A stretch of 64,000 nucleotides of DNA from Amycolatopsis dendrobii (GCF_014145675.1 NZ_JACGZW010000005.1:434001-498000), one strand, 5' to 3'. Shown: positions 16,046 to 25,241, counted from the stretch's first letter. Notes: generated from the letters alone by a model not told the origin. Numbers and translations are program-made.

Positions 16046-16408
16046 ATGAGCAGCCATCTGATCGCCGTCACCGTCGACTGCCGAGACGCCGACGCGCTCG
16101 CCGAATTCTGGCGGGAAGCGCTGGGCTACCCGAGGGCCGAACGGTGGCCGGACAGCCATGGACTCGTCTACGTCGAACTGAAAGCGCCGGACCGGCCGTC
16201 GCTGCTGTTCCAGCCGGTGCCCGAGGGGAAGACAAGCAAGAACCGGCTGCACCTGGACATCGCGCCGGACACGGTGGAACAGCGCGACGAGGTGGCCCGT
16301 CTCGTCACCCTCGGCGCGAAAGTCGTGGAGGATCCGGAAAACGACCACTGGATCGTGCTGAAAGACCCCGAAGACAACGAATTCTGCGTGCTCCCCCGGC
16401 GGTCCTGA
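16046..16408 (+). CDS. VOC-superfamily (glyoxalase-like) protein
   Basis: A 120-residue single VOC protein: two beta-alpha-beta-beta-beta units, starting LIAVTVDCRDADALAEFW and ending WIVLKDPEDNEFCVLP. Members bind a divalent metal through His/Glu side chains and include glyoxalases, dioxygenases and antibiotic-binding proteins. The final E in DNEFCVL and a His in NRLHLDI fit metal ligands. The substrate is not identifiable. A MarR gene follows at 21 bp, which suggests joint control. Confidence 0.7.
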   Translation: MSSHLIAVTVDCRDADALAEFWREALGYPRAERWPDSHGLVYVELKAPDRPSLLFQPVPEGKTSKNRLHLDIAPDTVEQRDEVARLVTLGAKVVEDPENDHWIVLKDPEDNEFCVLPRRS

Positions 16409-16429
16409 CCTCGCGCTACGATCTCCGCC

Positions 16430-16885
16430 GTGCCCGACTCCCGAACGCCCGCGCACCCCGACCTCGGCATGCTCGCCGGGCGGCTGCTGTTCGCGGTGCA
16501 GCGGGAGCTGTTCACCGCGCTGGCCGCCGAGGGTTTCGCCGACCTGAGCCCGCGGCACGGCGCGGTGCTGGCCTACCTCGGCCCGGACGGCGCCCGCGCG
16601 ACCGAGCTGTCCCGGCTGTCCGGACGGCGCAAGCAGGTCATCGGCACGATGGTCGACGAACTCGCGACGCTCGGCTACGTCGAACGCCGCCCCGACCCGG
16701 CCGACCGGCGCGCGAAACTCGTCTGCCCGACCGAACGCGGGAAGGCCATGATCGCCGCCTCGGCCCGCGTTCTCGCCGGAATCGAGGACCGGCACGCCCA
16801 GCGGCTCGGCCGGGGCGAGTACGCGGAGTTCAAACGCGTGCTAGCCGAGGTCACCGACGAACAGCGGCGCTTCGCCGGGCAGTGA
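16430..16885 (+). CDS. MarR-family transcriptional regulator
   Basis: A 151-residue winged-helix protein. The core is LSPRHGAVLAYLGPDGARATELSRLSGRRKQVIGTMVDELATLGYVERRPDPADRRAKLV, with the DPxDRR wing typical of MarR. N- and C-terminal helices would dimerise. The start is GTG 16430, 21 bp after the VOC gene, so it probably controls that operon. Its stop abuts the convergent membrane-protein gene with no spacer. Confidence 0.85.
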   Translation: MPDSRTPAHPDLGMLAGRLLFAVQRELFTALAAEGFADLSPRHGAVLAYLGPDGARATELSRLSGRRKQVIGTMVDELATLGYVERRPDPADRRAKLVCPTERGKAMIAASARVLAGIEDRHAQRLGRGEYAEFKRVLAEVTDEQRRFAGQ

Positions 16886-17530
16886 TCACTGGCCCGGCCA
16901 GTTCTGCTGCGGCGGGCCGGAGGCAGGCCACTGTCCCGGCATCGGCTGTCCCGGCATCGGCTGCTGCGGATACGGCGGTTGCTGCGGGTACTGCTGCGGC
17001 ATTCCCGAGGCGCCGTACTGCTGCGGATACTGCGGCGGGACCGGACCCGGCTGCGGATACTGCTGCCCCGGATACTGCTGTCCCATCGGATACTGCGGCG
17101 TCCCCGGAACCGGTGCCCCGTAAGGCATTCCATATCCCATGGGCGGAGGAGTCTTCGCCGACACCGCGGGCAGCCACAGCACCACCGCCAGGATCGTGAT
17201 CACGCCGAACGTGACGCTCTCGTCCCAGGAATGGACATCCACGAGCGAGACGAGCGCGCACAGCAGCTGCACCGGCGCGGCCCAGAGCAACGTCCGCCCG
17301 ACCGGTTGCCGCCGCGCGAAAATCATCCCCACGCCGACCAGCACCACAATCGCCAGCAAGCCGTACAGCGCCGACGCGTAAGTGGCGACACCGGCGTGTT
17401 TTCCGCCGCTCCCGAGATAGATGATCGACCACAATCCCCCGCGTGCCGCGAGAATCTCCAGCAGCACGAGGAACACCGCCACCGCGATGCCGATCCCCGT
17501 CACCTTCGGCCGCGCCACCGGCTGAGTCAT
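16886..17530 (-). CDS. Four-helix membrane protein with Pro/Gln/Tyr-rich tail
   Basis: A 214-residue protein. About four hydrophobic helices span residues 10-125 (ITGIAVAVFLVLLEIL-like first helix, then YASALYGLLAIVVLVGVGMIF, LLWAAPVQLLCALVSL, ITILAVVLWLPAV). The last 85 residues are low-complexity repeats of YPQQ, PGQP and GMP type. Such tails are frequent on small actinobacterial membrane proteins and may form multivalent cytoplasmic contacts. No function is known. It is convergent with, and directly abuts, the MarR gene. Confidence 0.65.
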   Translation of the reverse strand: MTQPVARPKVTGIGIAVAVFLVLLEILAARGGLWSIIYLGSGGKHAGVATYASALYGLLAIVVLVGVGMIFARRQPVGRTLLWAAPVQLLCALVSLVDVHSWDESVTFGVITILAVVLWLPAVSAKTPPPMGYGMPYGAPVPGTPQYPMGQQYPGQQYPQPGPVPPQYPQQYGASGMPQQYPQQPPYPQQPMPGQPMPGQWPASGPPQQNWPGQ

Positions 17531-17584
17531 CCCAGTCCCCCTCCGTCACCCTCCGGAGGGAACACTCTACCAAGCGCATCCACC

Positions 17585-17597
17585 GTCCACAGTGGAA
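17585..17597. repeat. GTCCAC-A-GTGGAA palindrome, copy 4
   Basis: A 5-6 bp inverted repeat in the divergent gap between the membrane protein and the LexA-type gene, 51 bp before the latter's GTG. Position would suit an operator for the LexA-type repressor, but this is untested. Confidence 0.45.
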
Positions 17598-17647
17598 CAA
17601 CCGCCCCGGCCCCGGCGACCGGCCCGGACGCCGTCTACGATCGGCCC

Positions 17648-18301
17648 GTGACCGCCTACGACGACGTCTTCGACCACCTCGACGCTTCGGCCCTGCCCGA
17701 GCGGCAGCAGCGCATCCTCGCCACCATCCGGGACTGGGTGGGCAGGCACGGATACTCGCCGAGCACGCGCGAGATCGGCGAAGCGGTCGGGCTGCGGTCG
17801 ACGTCCTCGGTGTCGAAGCATCTCGCCGCGCTGGAGGACAAGGGTTTCCTGCGCCGCAGTCCCACGATCTCCCGCCCGATCGACGTGCGCGCTTTCCTCG
17901 GCGACCTTCCCTCGCGCGAAAGCGGCGACTCGGTGCCGGTGCCGGTCGTCGGCGACATCGCGGCGGGCACGCCGATCTCCGCGCAGGAGCACGTGGACGA
18001 CGTCATGCAGCTGCCGCGCGGGCTCACCGGCCGCGGCACCGTTTTCGGGCTGCGCGTGCGCGGCGATTCGATGGTCGACGCGGCGATCTGCGACGGCGAC
18101 ATCGTCGTGGTGAAGCAGCAGTCCGAGGCGCATTCGGGCCAGATCGTCGCCGCGATGATCGACGAGGAGGCGACGGTGAAGGTCTACCGCCGCCGCGACG
18201 GGCACGTCTACCTCGAGCCCCGCAACCCGGCCTACGACGTGATCGACGGCGACCGGGCCACGGTGCTCGGCGTGGTCGTGTCGGTGCTCCGCAGCATGTG
18301 A
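17648..18301 (+). CDS. lexA: LexA-type self-cleaving repressor
   Basis: A 217-residue LexA-family repressor. The N-terminal winged helix (residues 15-80) reads ERQQRILATIRDWVGRHGYSPSTREIGEAVGLRSTSSV. The peptidase S24 part has the Ala-Gly cleavage bond in VVGDIAAGTP, catalytic Ser in RGDSMVDAAI and Lys in EATVKVYRR. LexA represses DNA-damage genes until RecA-ssDNA triggers self-cleavage. The recognition helix (VGLRSTSSVSKHLAALEDKGF) differs from the usual actinobacterial STSSVAHQL form, and I see no GAAC-N4-GTTC SOS box in the 117 bp upstream. It may therefore be a paralogue with other targets. GTG 17648 begins just before the domain. Confidence 0.72.
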   Translation: MTAYDDVFDHLDASALPERQQRILATIRDWVGRHGYSPSTREIGEAVGLRSTSSVSKHLAALEDKGFLRRSPTISRPIDVRAFLGDLPSRESGDSVPVPVVGDIAAGTPISAQEHVDDVMQLPRGLTGRGTVFGLRVRGDSMVDAAICDGDIVVVKQQSEAHSGQIVAAMIDEEATVKVYRRRDGHVYLEPRNPAYDVIDGDRATVLGVVVSVLRSM

Positions 18302-18307
18302 GCCGTC

Positions 18308-18347
18308 GTGAGCGGCAATGCCGGTGAGAACCGGCACCGCCACTCAC
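18308..18347. terminator. Terminator hairpin between lexA and the MFS gene
   Basis: Arms 18308-18325 and 18330-18347 pair at 15 of 18 positions around a GAGA tetraloop. It lies 7 bp after the LexA stop and 13 bp beyond the convergent MFS stop, so it can serve both. Confidence 0.7.
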
Positions 18348-18360
18348 GAGGGCCCCCGCT

Positions 18361-19620
18361 TTAGTCGACCGTCACCGGCACCCGGGTGTCGGCCAGCACC
18401 TCCGGCTCGGCCTCCCGGCCCTGCCACGGCCGCGCGACCAGCCACAGCACCAGCCCGGACACCACCAGTCCGCCGAACATCACCGTGGCCATCGCGACCG
18501 CGTTGTTGCCCAGCAGGCCGACCACCGGCGAGACCGCCGCGCCGACGCCGAACTGCACCGCGCCCAGCAGTGACGCCGCCGTCCCGGCGTTGTCGCCGTG
18601 CGCGTCGAGCGCGACCGCGGGCGCGTTCGGCAGGATCAGCCCGGCGAAGAACAGCACCACCCACACCGGCACCGCGACGCCGAACATGCCGCCGAAGCCG
18701 GTCAGCGCGGTCACCAGCAGCACCGCCGCCGAGGCCGCCGCCGCGACGCTCGCGAAAAGCAGCACCTGGTGCGGTTCGAACCGGTTCATCAGCCGGGCGT
18801 TGACCTGCGTCGCGGCGATCAGCCACACCGCGCTCGCCCCGAACATCAGGCCGAACTGCTGCTGGTCGAGCCCGTACTGCTGCTGGAACACGAACGACCC
18901 GCCGCTGACGAACGCGAACAGCCCGGCCATCGCGAACCCGGCCACCAGCACCAGCCCGACGAACGAGCGGTCGGTGAACAGGTTCCGGTAGGACCGCACG
19001 GTCGCCCGGACCTTGAACGGCTGCCGCCGCGCGGGCGGCAGGGTCTCCGGCAGCGCGAGCGCCGCCGCCACGCCGCTGGCCAGCCCGATCGCGGCGAGCG
19101 CCACGAACACCCCGCGCCAGTGCGTCCACGCCAGCAGCGCGCTGCCGAGCGTCGGGGCGAGCACCGGGGACACGCCCATCACCAGGATGAGCTTGGACAG
19201 CAGTTTCGCCGCGGCGCGATCGGTGTAGAGGTCGCGCACCACAGCCAGCGCCAGCACCGCGCCCGCCGAGGCGCCCAGCCCCTGCAGTACGCGCGCCGCG
19301 CTCAGCAATTCGACCGTCGGCGCCACCAGGCACAGCAGCGACGCGAGCACGTGGATCAAACTTCCCGCGACGAGCGGGACGCGCCGCCCCATCGCGTCCG
19401 AGAGCGGGCCGGCGATCAGCTGGCCCAGCCCGAGCCCCAGCACCGTTCCGGTGAGGGTCAGCTGGATCGTCGACTCCGTCGTCAACAGTTCGCGGGTGAT
19501 GTCCGGCAGCGCCGGAAGATACATGTCGATGGACAGCGGCCCCAGTGCCACCAGAACGCCCAGCACGAGCACCAGCTTCAGCTGGCTCCCGGCTTTCGGC
19601 GCTTCGCGTGTTTCGTTCAC
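18361..19620 (-). CDS. MFS drug efflux transporter, Bcr/CflA type
   Basis: A 419-residue, 12-helix major facilitator. The first helix and loop LGVLVALGPLSIDMYLPALPDI is diagnostic of the Bcr/CflA drug:H+ antiporter group. Motif A is present as GPLSDAMGRR, and the helix 5 motif as LGSALLAWTHWRGVF. It probably exports small toxic compounds across the membrane. GTG 19620 was chosen over 19653 because GGGGAG precedes it and the protein then starts MNETREAP close to helix 1. No regulator is adjacent. Confidence 0.85.
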   Translation of the reverse strand: MNETREAPKAGSQLKLVLVLGVLVALGPLSIDMYLPALPDITRELLTTESTIQLTLTGTVLGLGLGQLIAGPLSDAMGRRVPLVAGSLIHVLASLLCLVAPTVELLSAARVLQGLGASAGAVLALAVVRDLYTDRAAAKLLSKLILVMGVSPVLAPTLGSALLAWTHWRGVFVALAAIGLASGVAAALALPETLPPARRQPFKVRATVRSYRNLFTDRSFVGLVLVAGFAMAGLFAFVSGGSFVFQQQYGLDQQQFGLMFGASAVWLIAATQVNARLMNRFEPHQVLLFASVAAAASAAVLLVTALTGFGGMFGVAVPVWVVLFFAGLILPNAPAVALDAHGDNAGTAASLLGAVQFGVGAAVSPVVGLLGNNAVAMATVMFGGLVVSGLVLWLVARPWQGREAEPEVLADTRVPVTVD

Positions 19621-19725
19621 GCCACTCCCCTTCGTCGTGAGCACGCCAGTCACTTACGACGAAGAGGGCCGAGAAATTCCGGAACCCGCGAACAGATCAC
19701 ACCTTGGGAATCCCGGTTGACAAAC

Positions 19726-22700
19726 TCACCCGAGGCCGAGAGCGAAAACGTGGAGGTCCGGATCGGCCGGGAGCGTCACCGTCGCGATCTTCTTGCCCGC
19801 CGGGATTTCCAGCGGCGACGTCGCGTAAACCGAGGCGCCGATTCCCTGGCCGCCGGGCTGATTCCGGTGCGCGGTGCGGGCCACGAGCGTATTGCCGAAC
19901 ACTGGTTCGGCATTTCCTCCCGGCAACGCCCAGTCACCGAACGAAAGATCGGCGGTCGCCGTCGTGCCGTCGGTGAACGCGACGGTCGCGCTCCCGCGAT
20001 GGTCTCCGTTCGTCGCCGAACCCACGAAAAGCAGGCGGCTCGCTGAAGTTCCACCTAGATCGAGCTTCTGCCCGGACGGCACCGCGTTGTCCGGGCGGCC
20101 GGACGGCGCGGCGGGCCAGACGAACGTCGTGCCCGCTGCGTGTCCGGTCGAACCCGGAGCGAGACCGGCGTCCGCCAGCGCATTCCGCGAATAGCTGTTC
20201 CCGGCGCCGTCGAAATTCGCCGAACCGCCGTCGCCGTCGTCGGAAATCCCGGCATTGCCGAACGCGCCGACCAGGCTTCCCTTAGGCGCGACCACCACAA
20301 TCGCCGAGGAAGAAACCGAATGTCCGGCTCCGCGCAATGTCACCGGCACTTCGTAGTAACCCGCGGGAGTCCCCGGTGCCGCGGTCACGGTCAGTTCTGT
20401 TTTCCCGCCGCCGGTTTGGTTGTCGAGCCACACCGAGCGCGGGCCGGAGACGGTGATCCCGGCCGGGGCCGACGTCGAGATGTTCAGCGAGCGCAGGTGC
20501 CCGCCGAGCCGCTGGCCGTTCACCGCGACCGTGCCGGAGCCGCCCGGTTCGACGGTCGCCTGGTTGGCCACCGAGCCGACGAACGGCTCCTCACCGTCGC
20601 GATAGGACGGCGGCTGCGTGCTCGCCGCCCAGTTCCGGTCCGGCTGTGCGGACAGCGCGAAGTCGAGCCGTCCGCCGCTCCGCGCGAGATCCTGCGGCAG
20701 CGACGTCCGGTCCCACCGGTGCCCGTTCAGGGCCAGGCCGTGGACGTACTGCGTGGTCGTCGAGGCTCCCGGCGCACGGATGTCCAGCGTGCGGCCGCCG
20801 GGCAGCGTCAGCACCGCGCGTTCGAACAGCGGGCTGTGCACGGTGAGATCCGGTGTGCCCGGGGTCGACGGATAGAGCCCCAGCGCGGCCCAGACGTACC
20901 AGGACGATTGCGCGCCGAGGTCGTCGTTGCCGGGTTCGCCGTCCGGCGTCGCGCTGAACAGCGTGGTCGCGATCCGGCGCACCACCTCTTGGGTCTTCCA
21001 CGGCTGGCCGACGTGGTTGTACATCCAGGGCACGCCGAAATCGGGCTCGTTGCCCGCCCACATGTACGGCTCGTTCGGGCCGACGTTGAGCTTCTGGAAG
21101 AAGGTGTCGAGCCGCGCGGACACCGCGGCCGGGCCGCCCATCGCGGTCACCAGCCCGGCCGTGTCCTGCGGCACGAGCCAGGTGTACTGCGCGGCGTTGC
21201 CCTCGTCGAAACCGTCCTGGCCGAAGGTGCCGGGCGCGGGCGGCTGGTACGCCGGACCGTCCGGGAACCGGCCGTCCTGGCCGCGCGGCTGGAGGTAGCC
21301 GGTGGCCGGGTTGAACAGGTGCTGCCAGTTCTGGCCGCGTTTCGCGAAGTCCCGCGCGACGCCGCGGTCGCCGATCGCGCCCGCGAACTGCGCGATGGCG
21401 AAGTCGTCGATCGCCCATTCCAGCGTGATGGAGGCGCCGACGCGCGCGTGGTCGCCGCGGGAGGCGTCGTTGTTGGGCAGGTAGCCGCGGGCGACGTAGT
21501 CCGCGATCCCCCGGCGTTCCTGGTACGCGCCCGGCGTTTCGTCCACCGACGTCGCACCCTTGACCAGGTACTTCAGCGCCGTCTTGACGTCGAAGTCGCG
21601 CGCGCCGAAGGCGTACAGGCTGGACAGCAGCGCGACCGAACTGTCGCCGGTCATCTGCCCGGTGTAGCCGTTGGCCATCGGCCAGCGCGGCCACCAGCCG
21701 CCCTGGACCGCGTCGTTGGTCAGCGACTGCGCCATGTCGCTGGCTTCCTTCGGGAACAGCATGCCGTGCAAGGGCGCGAGCGAGCGGTAGGTATCCCAGT
21801 CGGAGAAGTTGGCATATTGCGAATGCCCCGGCGGGAGCGTGCGGACCTGATTGTCGAAGCCGAGGTAGCGGCCGTCTGCGTCGTTGAACGTGTTGGGGTG
21901 CATCAGGCCGTGGTAGAGCGCGGTGTAGAACGTCTTGAGCTGCGCGGAGTCCTTGCCCGCCACGCGGACCCGGCCGAGTGCGTCGCGCCAGGCGTTCTTA
22001 GTGCTCTCGCGCATCCCGGCGAAGTCCCAGCCGGGCGTCATGTTCTTCTTCGCCCCTTGAACGTCCACATAGGACATCGAGACCTTCGCGTGGACCACGC
22101 CGGCGTCGCCGAAGGTCAGGTACGCCCCGGCTTTCGGCGCGTCGACCTGGTCGCTGCCCGGTTGGACGGTTTTGCCGTCCCAGGTGCCGTGCGCGGTGAA
22201 CGGGCGGTCGAAGGCGATGTCGTAGTAGACGGTGTACTTGTTCGGCTTCCCGCAGAAGTGGCCGGTCGTCGCCTGACCGCTGACCTCGCGGTCGCCGGTG
22301 ATCCGCAGGCCGGCCGCGGAGTTGCCCGCCAGGCTCGCGCCGCCCTTCACGAGCACCTGCGCGTTCTGCCCCGCCGGGAAGGTGAACGCCGCCAGCCCCG
22401 TACGCGTGGTCGCCGTCAGCTCGGTGCGCACGCCCGAGTCGGGGAACGTGACGGCGTAATAGCCGGGTTCAGCCTGCTCGCCGTCGTGCGTGAAGCGCTC
22501 GACGCGATCCCACGGTTTCGCGCCGACGTCGCCGGCGACCGGCAGGATCGGGACGTCGCCGAACGCGTTGCAGCCGACCGACGCGTGGTCGAGGCTGAAG
22601 CCGCGGATCTTGTCGCTGTGGTACTGGTAGCCGGCGTAGGACCTGTCGGTGTCCGGCGAGAACTGCATCATCCCGAACGGTGCGGCCGGTCCCGGAAAGT

Positions 22701-22863
22701 TGTTGATCTCGCCGACCGAAGTGCCGCCGCGACCCGTCCCGATGAGCGGATCCACGTACGCCGCCGGATCGCTTGCGAGCGGAGCCTGCGGCGCGGCCGC
22801 CGCGACGGTCCCCGCTCCGACGACCGCCGCCGTCGCCAGCGCTGCCACGACTGAGTACCGCAC
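19726..22863 (-). CDS. Secreted GH92 alpha-1,2-mannosidase with extra domain
   Basis: A 1045-residue secreted glycosidase. Signal peptide residues 1-23 (RYSVVAALATAAVVGAG...AAAA) are followed by the GH92 start YVDPLIGTGRGGTSVGEINN and further conserved segments: FGMMQFSPDTD, GYQYHSDKIRGFSLDHASVGC, SDWDTYRS, MTGDSSVALL, NEPDFGVPWMYN and LGLYPSTPGTPDL. GH92 enzymes are calcium-dependent exo-mannosidases. After about residue 790 there is an Ig/NEW3-like segment, then a galactose-binding-like module (FDGAGNSYSRNALADAGL...VFALGLG) common in actinobacterial secreted hydrolases. GTG 22863 has GGGAGG 10 bp upstream. The gene stands alone; mannan or yeast glycan degradation is the likely role. Confidence 0.92.
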   Translation of the reverse strand: MRYSVVAALATAAVVGAGTVAAAAPQAPLASDPAAYVDPLIGTGRGGTSVGEINNFPGPAAPFGMMQFSPDTDRSYAGYQYHSDKIRGFSLDHASVGCNAFGDVPILPVAGDVGAKPWDRVERFTHDGEQAEPGYYAVTFPDSGVRTELTATTRTGLAAFTFPAGQNAQVLVKGGASLAGNSAAGLRITGDREVSGQATTGHFCGKPNKYTVYYDIAFDRPFTAHGTWDGKTVQPGSDQVDAPKAGAYLTFGDAGVVHAKVSMSYVDVQGAKKNMTPGWDFAGMRESTKNAWRDALGRVRVAGKDSAQLKTFYTALYHGLMHPNTFNDADGRYLGFDNQVRTLPPGHSQYANFSDWDTYRSLAPLHGMLFPKEASDMAQSLTNDAVQGGWWPRWPMANGYTGQMTGDSSVALLSSLYAFGARDFDVKTALKYLVKGATSVDETPGAYQERRGIADYVARGYLPNNDASRGDHARVGASITLEWAIDDFAIAQFAGAIGDRGVARDFAKRGQNWQHLFNPATGYLQPRGQDGRFPDGPAYQPPAPGTFGQDGFDEGNAAQYTWLVPQDTAGLVTAMGGPAAVSARLDTFFQKLNVGPNEPYMWAGNEPDFGVPWMYNHVGQPWKTQEVVRRIATTLFSATPDGEPGNDDLGAQSSWYVWAALGLYPSTPGTPDLTVHSPLFERAVLTLPGGRTLDIRAPGASTTTQYVHGLALNGHRWDRTSLPQDLARSGGRLDFALSAQPDRNWAASTQPPSYRDGEEPFVGSVANQATVEPGGSGTVAVNGQRLGGHLRSLNISTSAPAGITVSGPRSVWLDNQTGGGKTELTVTAAPGTPAGYYEVPVTLRGAGHSVSSSAIVVVAPKGSLVGAFGNAGISDDGDGGSANFDGAGNSYSRNALADAGLAPGSTGHAAGTTFVWPAAPSGRPDNAVPSGQKLDLGGTSASRLLFVGSATNGDHRGSATVAFTDGTTATADLSFGDWALPGGNAEPVFGNTLVARTAHRNQPGGQGIGASVYATSPLEIPAGKKIATVTLPADPDLHVFALGLG

Positions 22864-23149
22864 GGCACCTCCCAGACCTCGTGTTGTCCGACCTTTCCGG
22901 CTCGCGGGCGGCGAGGTCAACCGGATGACAGAGATCTGGCCGGTTTCGACCGGACAGACATCCGACCGGCGGCACCCTCGATACGCTCTCCCTGCCGGTG
23001 CTCGCGGCCCAGACCGCCAGCACGCAGTGCTGCGCAGCTGGGCAGCCTCCGGTCTGCCCCGCCTGGACACCCGCGAACCGTGCTCTGGCGGGCCCGGGCA
23101 GGCAGCACGATCTCCGGAAACCGCGAGAAGCGGGCTAACCTCGACGGAC

Positions 23150-23458
23150 ATGACAGAACCCGCCACCCGGGACGTCGAGGGCTGCGAGGTCGGCTCCAGC
23201 GTCTCCGTCATCCGCGAATACGAAACCGTGCCCGGCAGCGGACCGCGGCTGCACCGGCATCCATACCGCGAAACCTTCGTCGTCCAGCGCGGGCGCGCGT
23301 TGTTCACCATCGGCGACGAACAGCGCGAAGGCACCGCCGGGGAGGTGCTCGTCGCGCCTGCGAACACGCCGCACAAGTTCGTCTCCCTCGGTCCCGAACC
23401 GTACGAGGCGGTGCACATCCACGAGAACGACCGGTTCGTCACCGAGTGGCTGGAGTGA
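23150..23458 (+). CDS. Small cupin-domain protein
   Basis: A 102-residue single-domain cupin. Metal ligands are visible in the two cupin motifs: LHRHPYRETFVVQRGRALF (HxH and Glu) and NTPHKFVSLG, followed by VHIHEND. Small cupins of this size act as metal-dependent isomerases, dioxygenases or sugar-binding proteins; none can be chosen here. ATG 23150 begins just before the domain. The 286 bp between it and the divergent mannosidase hold no gene that I can see. Confidence 0.75.
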   Translation: MTEPATRDVEGCEVGSSVSVIREYETVPGSGPRLHRHPYRETFVVQRGRALFTIGDEQREGTAGEVLVAPANTPHKFVSLGPEPYEAVHIHENDRFVTEWLE

Positions 23459-23537
23459 GGTCGAGCCGCATTTGTACGTCCCGTGTATCCCGCTCGGCGA
23501 TGCTCGGCCCGGACCGACCAGGACCGGGAGGACACGG

Positions 23538-24365
23538 ATGCTCAGGAAACTCGCAGTGCTCACCGCCGGGGCCGCGGCGGCGGCCACGGTCGCCGTCGCC
23601 GTTCCGGGCGTAGCCGCGGCGCTGCCGGCGGCGAACATGGAGGCCGTGCTGCTCGCGGCCCAGATCGACCCGCAGCGCGCCGACAGCACGCAGACCCCGG
23701 GCGCGCACGACAGCGTCCTGCTGGTCGAGAAGGCGCTGCAGGCCAAGGGGCTGCTGGACGCCAAGTACGTCGACGGCTACTTCGGCACCACCACGATCGA
23801 CGCCTACTCGAAGTACCAGAAGTCTCTCGGCTACACCGGAATCGACGCGTCCGGCCTGCCCGGGAAGACGTCGCTGGAGAAGCTCGGCTCCGGCCAGTAC
23901 ACGGTGTCGAACGTCGTGTCCGCGGGCAGCCACGTGACCTATCACGGCGTCACGCTGAACACGCGCACCAAGGCGATGCTTCAAGCAGCCGAAAAGCTGT
24001 TCGGCAAGGACGTCGGCCTCACCCAGGGCTCGTACAACCCGGGCGGTGTCGGCGCGTCGGCCGGAACGCACGACGGCGGAGGCGCATTCGACGTTTCGGT
24101 CGCGAACATGTCTTCGGCGACCCGCACCGAATTCGCCAAGGACCTCCGGAAAGTCGGGTTCGCGGCCTGGGTGCGCACGCCGTCCCAGGGCGACTGGGGC
24201 TACCACATCCACGCGATCGCGGTGAACGATCCCGATCTGTCCTCGGGCGCGCAGCATCAGGTCGGCGCCTACTACCTCGGGCAGAACGGCCTCGCCAACC
24301 ACGGCAAGGACGACGGCCCCGCGGTCAACCCGAAGCTGACCTGGGAGCAGTACCAGCGCGGCTGA
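23538..24365 (+). CDS. Secreted peptidoglycan-binding M15-like peptidase
   Basis: A 275-residue secreted protein. A signal peptide (residues 1-28, LRKLAVLTAGAAAAATVAVAV) is followed by a PG_binding_1 domain at about 58-115 (VLLVEKALQAKGLLDAKYVD, YFGTTTIDAYSKYQKSLGY). A C-terminal domain carries zinc-ligand-like motifs GTHDGGGAFDVS and GDWGYHIHAI, as in M15-type D,D-peptidases. The likely role is trimming peptidoglycan in the wall. GGGAGGACACGG precedes the ATG. It stands alone between the cupin and the LLM gene. Confidence 0.78.
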   Translation: MLRKLAVLTAGAAAAATVAVAVPGVAAALPAANMEAVLLAAQIDPQRADSTQTPGAHDSVLLVEKALQAKGLLDAKYVDGYFGTTTIDAYSKYQKSLGYTGIDASGLPGKTSLEKLGSGQYTVSNVVSAGSHVTYHGVTLNTRTKAMLQAAEKLFGKDVGLTQGSYNPGGVGASAGTHDGGGAFDVSVANMSSATRTEFAKDLRKVGFAAWVRTPSQGDWGYHIHAIAVNDPDLSSGAQHQVGAYYLGQNGLANHGKDDGPAVNPKLTWEQYQRG

Positions 24366-24422
24366 CTCACCCGGCTGCCGCATTTGCTGGCGCGAGTGCG
24401 GCAGCCGTGGTTTTCTGGTGCC

Positions 24423-25241
24423 ATGGCGGGAAAAACATTCCGGTTCGGGGTCGTCGCGGCAGCACAGGAGGGCGGCGCGAAATGGCGCGAGACCGCCCGC
24501 CGCGCGGAGGATCTCGGCTATTCGACCCTGCTGTCGCCGGACAATCTCCATCTCCCGACCCCGACCGCGGCGCTGGCCGTCGCGGCGGCGGTGACCACCG
24601 AACTGCGGGTCGGGACCTTCGTCTTCGCCAGCCCGCTGCGCACGCCGCGCGCGGCCGCGTGGGAGGCGCACAGCCTCAGCGTGCTCACCGACCGCCGGTT
24701 CGAGATGGGAATCGGCACCGGGATCCCGCCGATGCGCGAGGCCGCCGCCGAACTGGGGCTGCCGTACGGCACCGGTCCGGAGCGGCTGGCCCAGGTGTCG
24801 GACACGATCTCGCACCTGCGCCGTCTCGACGGCGACGCGCACACGCCGGTGATGGTCGCCGCGGGCGGCCCGAAAGCCCGCCGGCTGGCCGGTGAACGGG
24901 CGGACATCGTCACGCTCGCCGGCAGCGTCCTCGCGACCCGTGCCGAGACCGCGGAGTACGCCGCCGAGATCCGCGCCGCGGCGGGCGGCCGGGACGTCGA
25001 ACTGGCGATGAACATTTTCGTCGTCGGGGAAGAGATCCCGCCCTGGATCCGCGGTTTCATCGGGCACGACATCGAAACCCTCATCGAGCACGACTCCCTC
25101 ACCCTCCTGCGCGGCGGACCGGCCGCGATGGCCGAGGAACTGCAGCGGCGGCGCGAGGAACTCGGGGTCTCGTACTACAGCGTGAACGGCGCCTTCCTCG
25201 AGGACTTCGCACCGGTGATCGCGCGACTCGCCGGACGCTGA
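24423..25241 (+). CDS. LLM-class flavin/F420 oxidoreductase
   Basis: A 272-residue luciferase-like monooxygenase fold protein (TIM barrel binding FMN or F420). Segments include FRFGVVAAAQEGGAKWRETARRAEDLGYSTL, TELRVGTFVFASPLRTPR, RFEMGIGTGIPP and a phosphate-loop VMVAAGGPKARRLAGERAD. The family oxidises or reduces diverse small molecules, and the substrate cannot be read. A fragment of a second copy lies directly downstream. ATG 24423 begins right before the barrel. Confidence 0.8.
   Translation: MAGKTFRFGVVAAAQEGGAKWRETARRAEDLGYSTLLSPDNLHLPTPTAALAVAAAVTTELRVGTFVFASPLRTPRAAAWEAHSLSVLTDRRFEMGIGTGIPPMREAAAELGLPYGTGPERLAQVSDTISHLRRLDGDAHTPVMVAAGGPKARRLAGERADIVTLAGSVLATRAETAEYAAEIRAAAGGRDVELAMNIFVVGEEIPPWIRGFIGHDIETLIEHDSLTLLRGGPAAMAEELQRRREELGVSYYSVNGAFLEDFAPVIARLAGR

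Noticed and set aside
20140..22854. Long plus-strand open frame opposite the GH92 gene
   Set aside because: It is the antisense of a clear GH92 enzyme; its translation is Arg/Val-rich with no domain and reflects GC codon bias.
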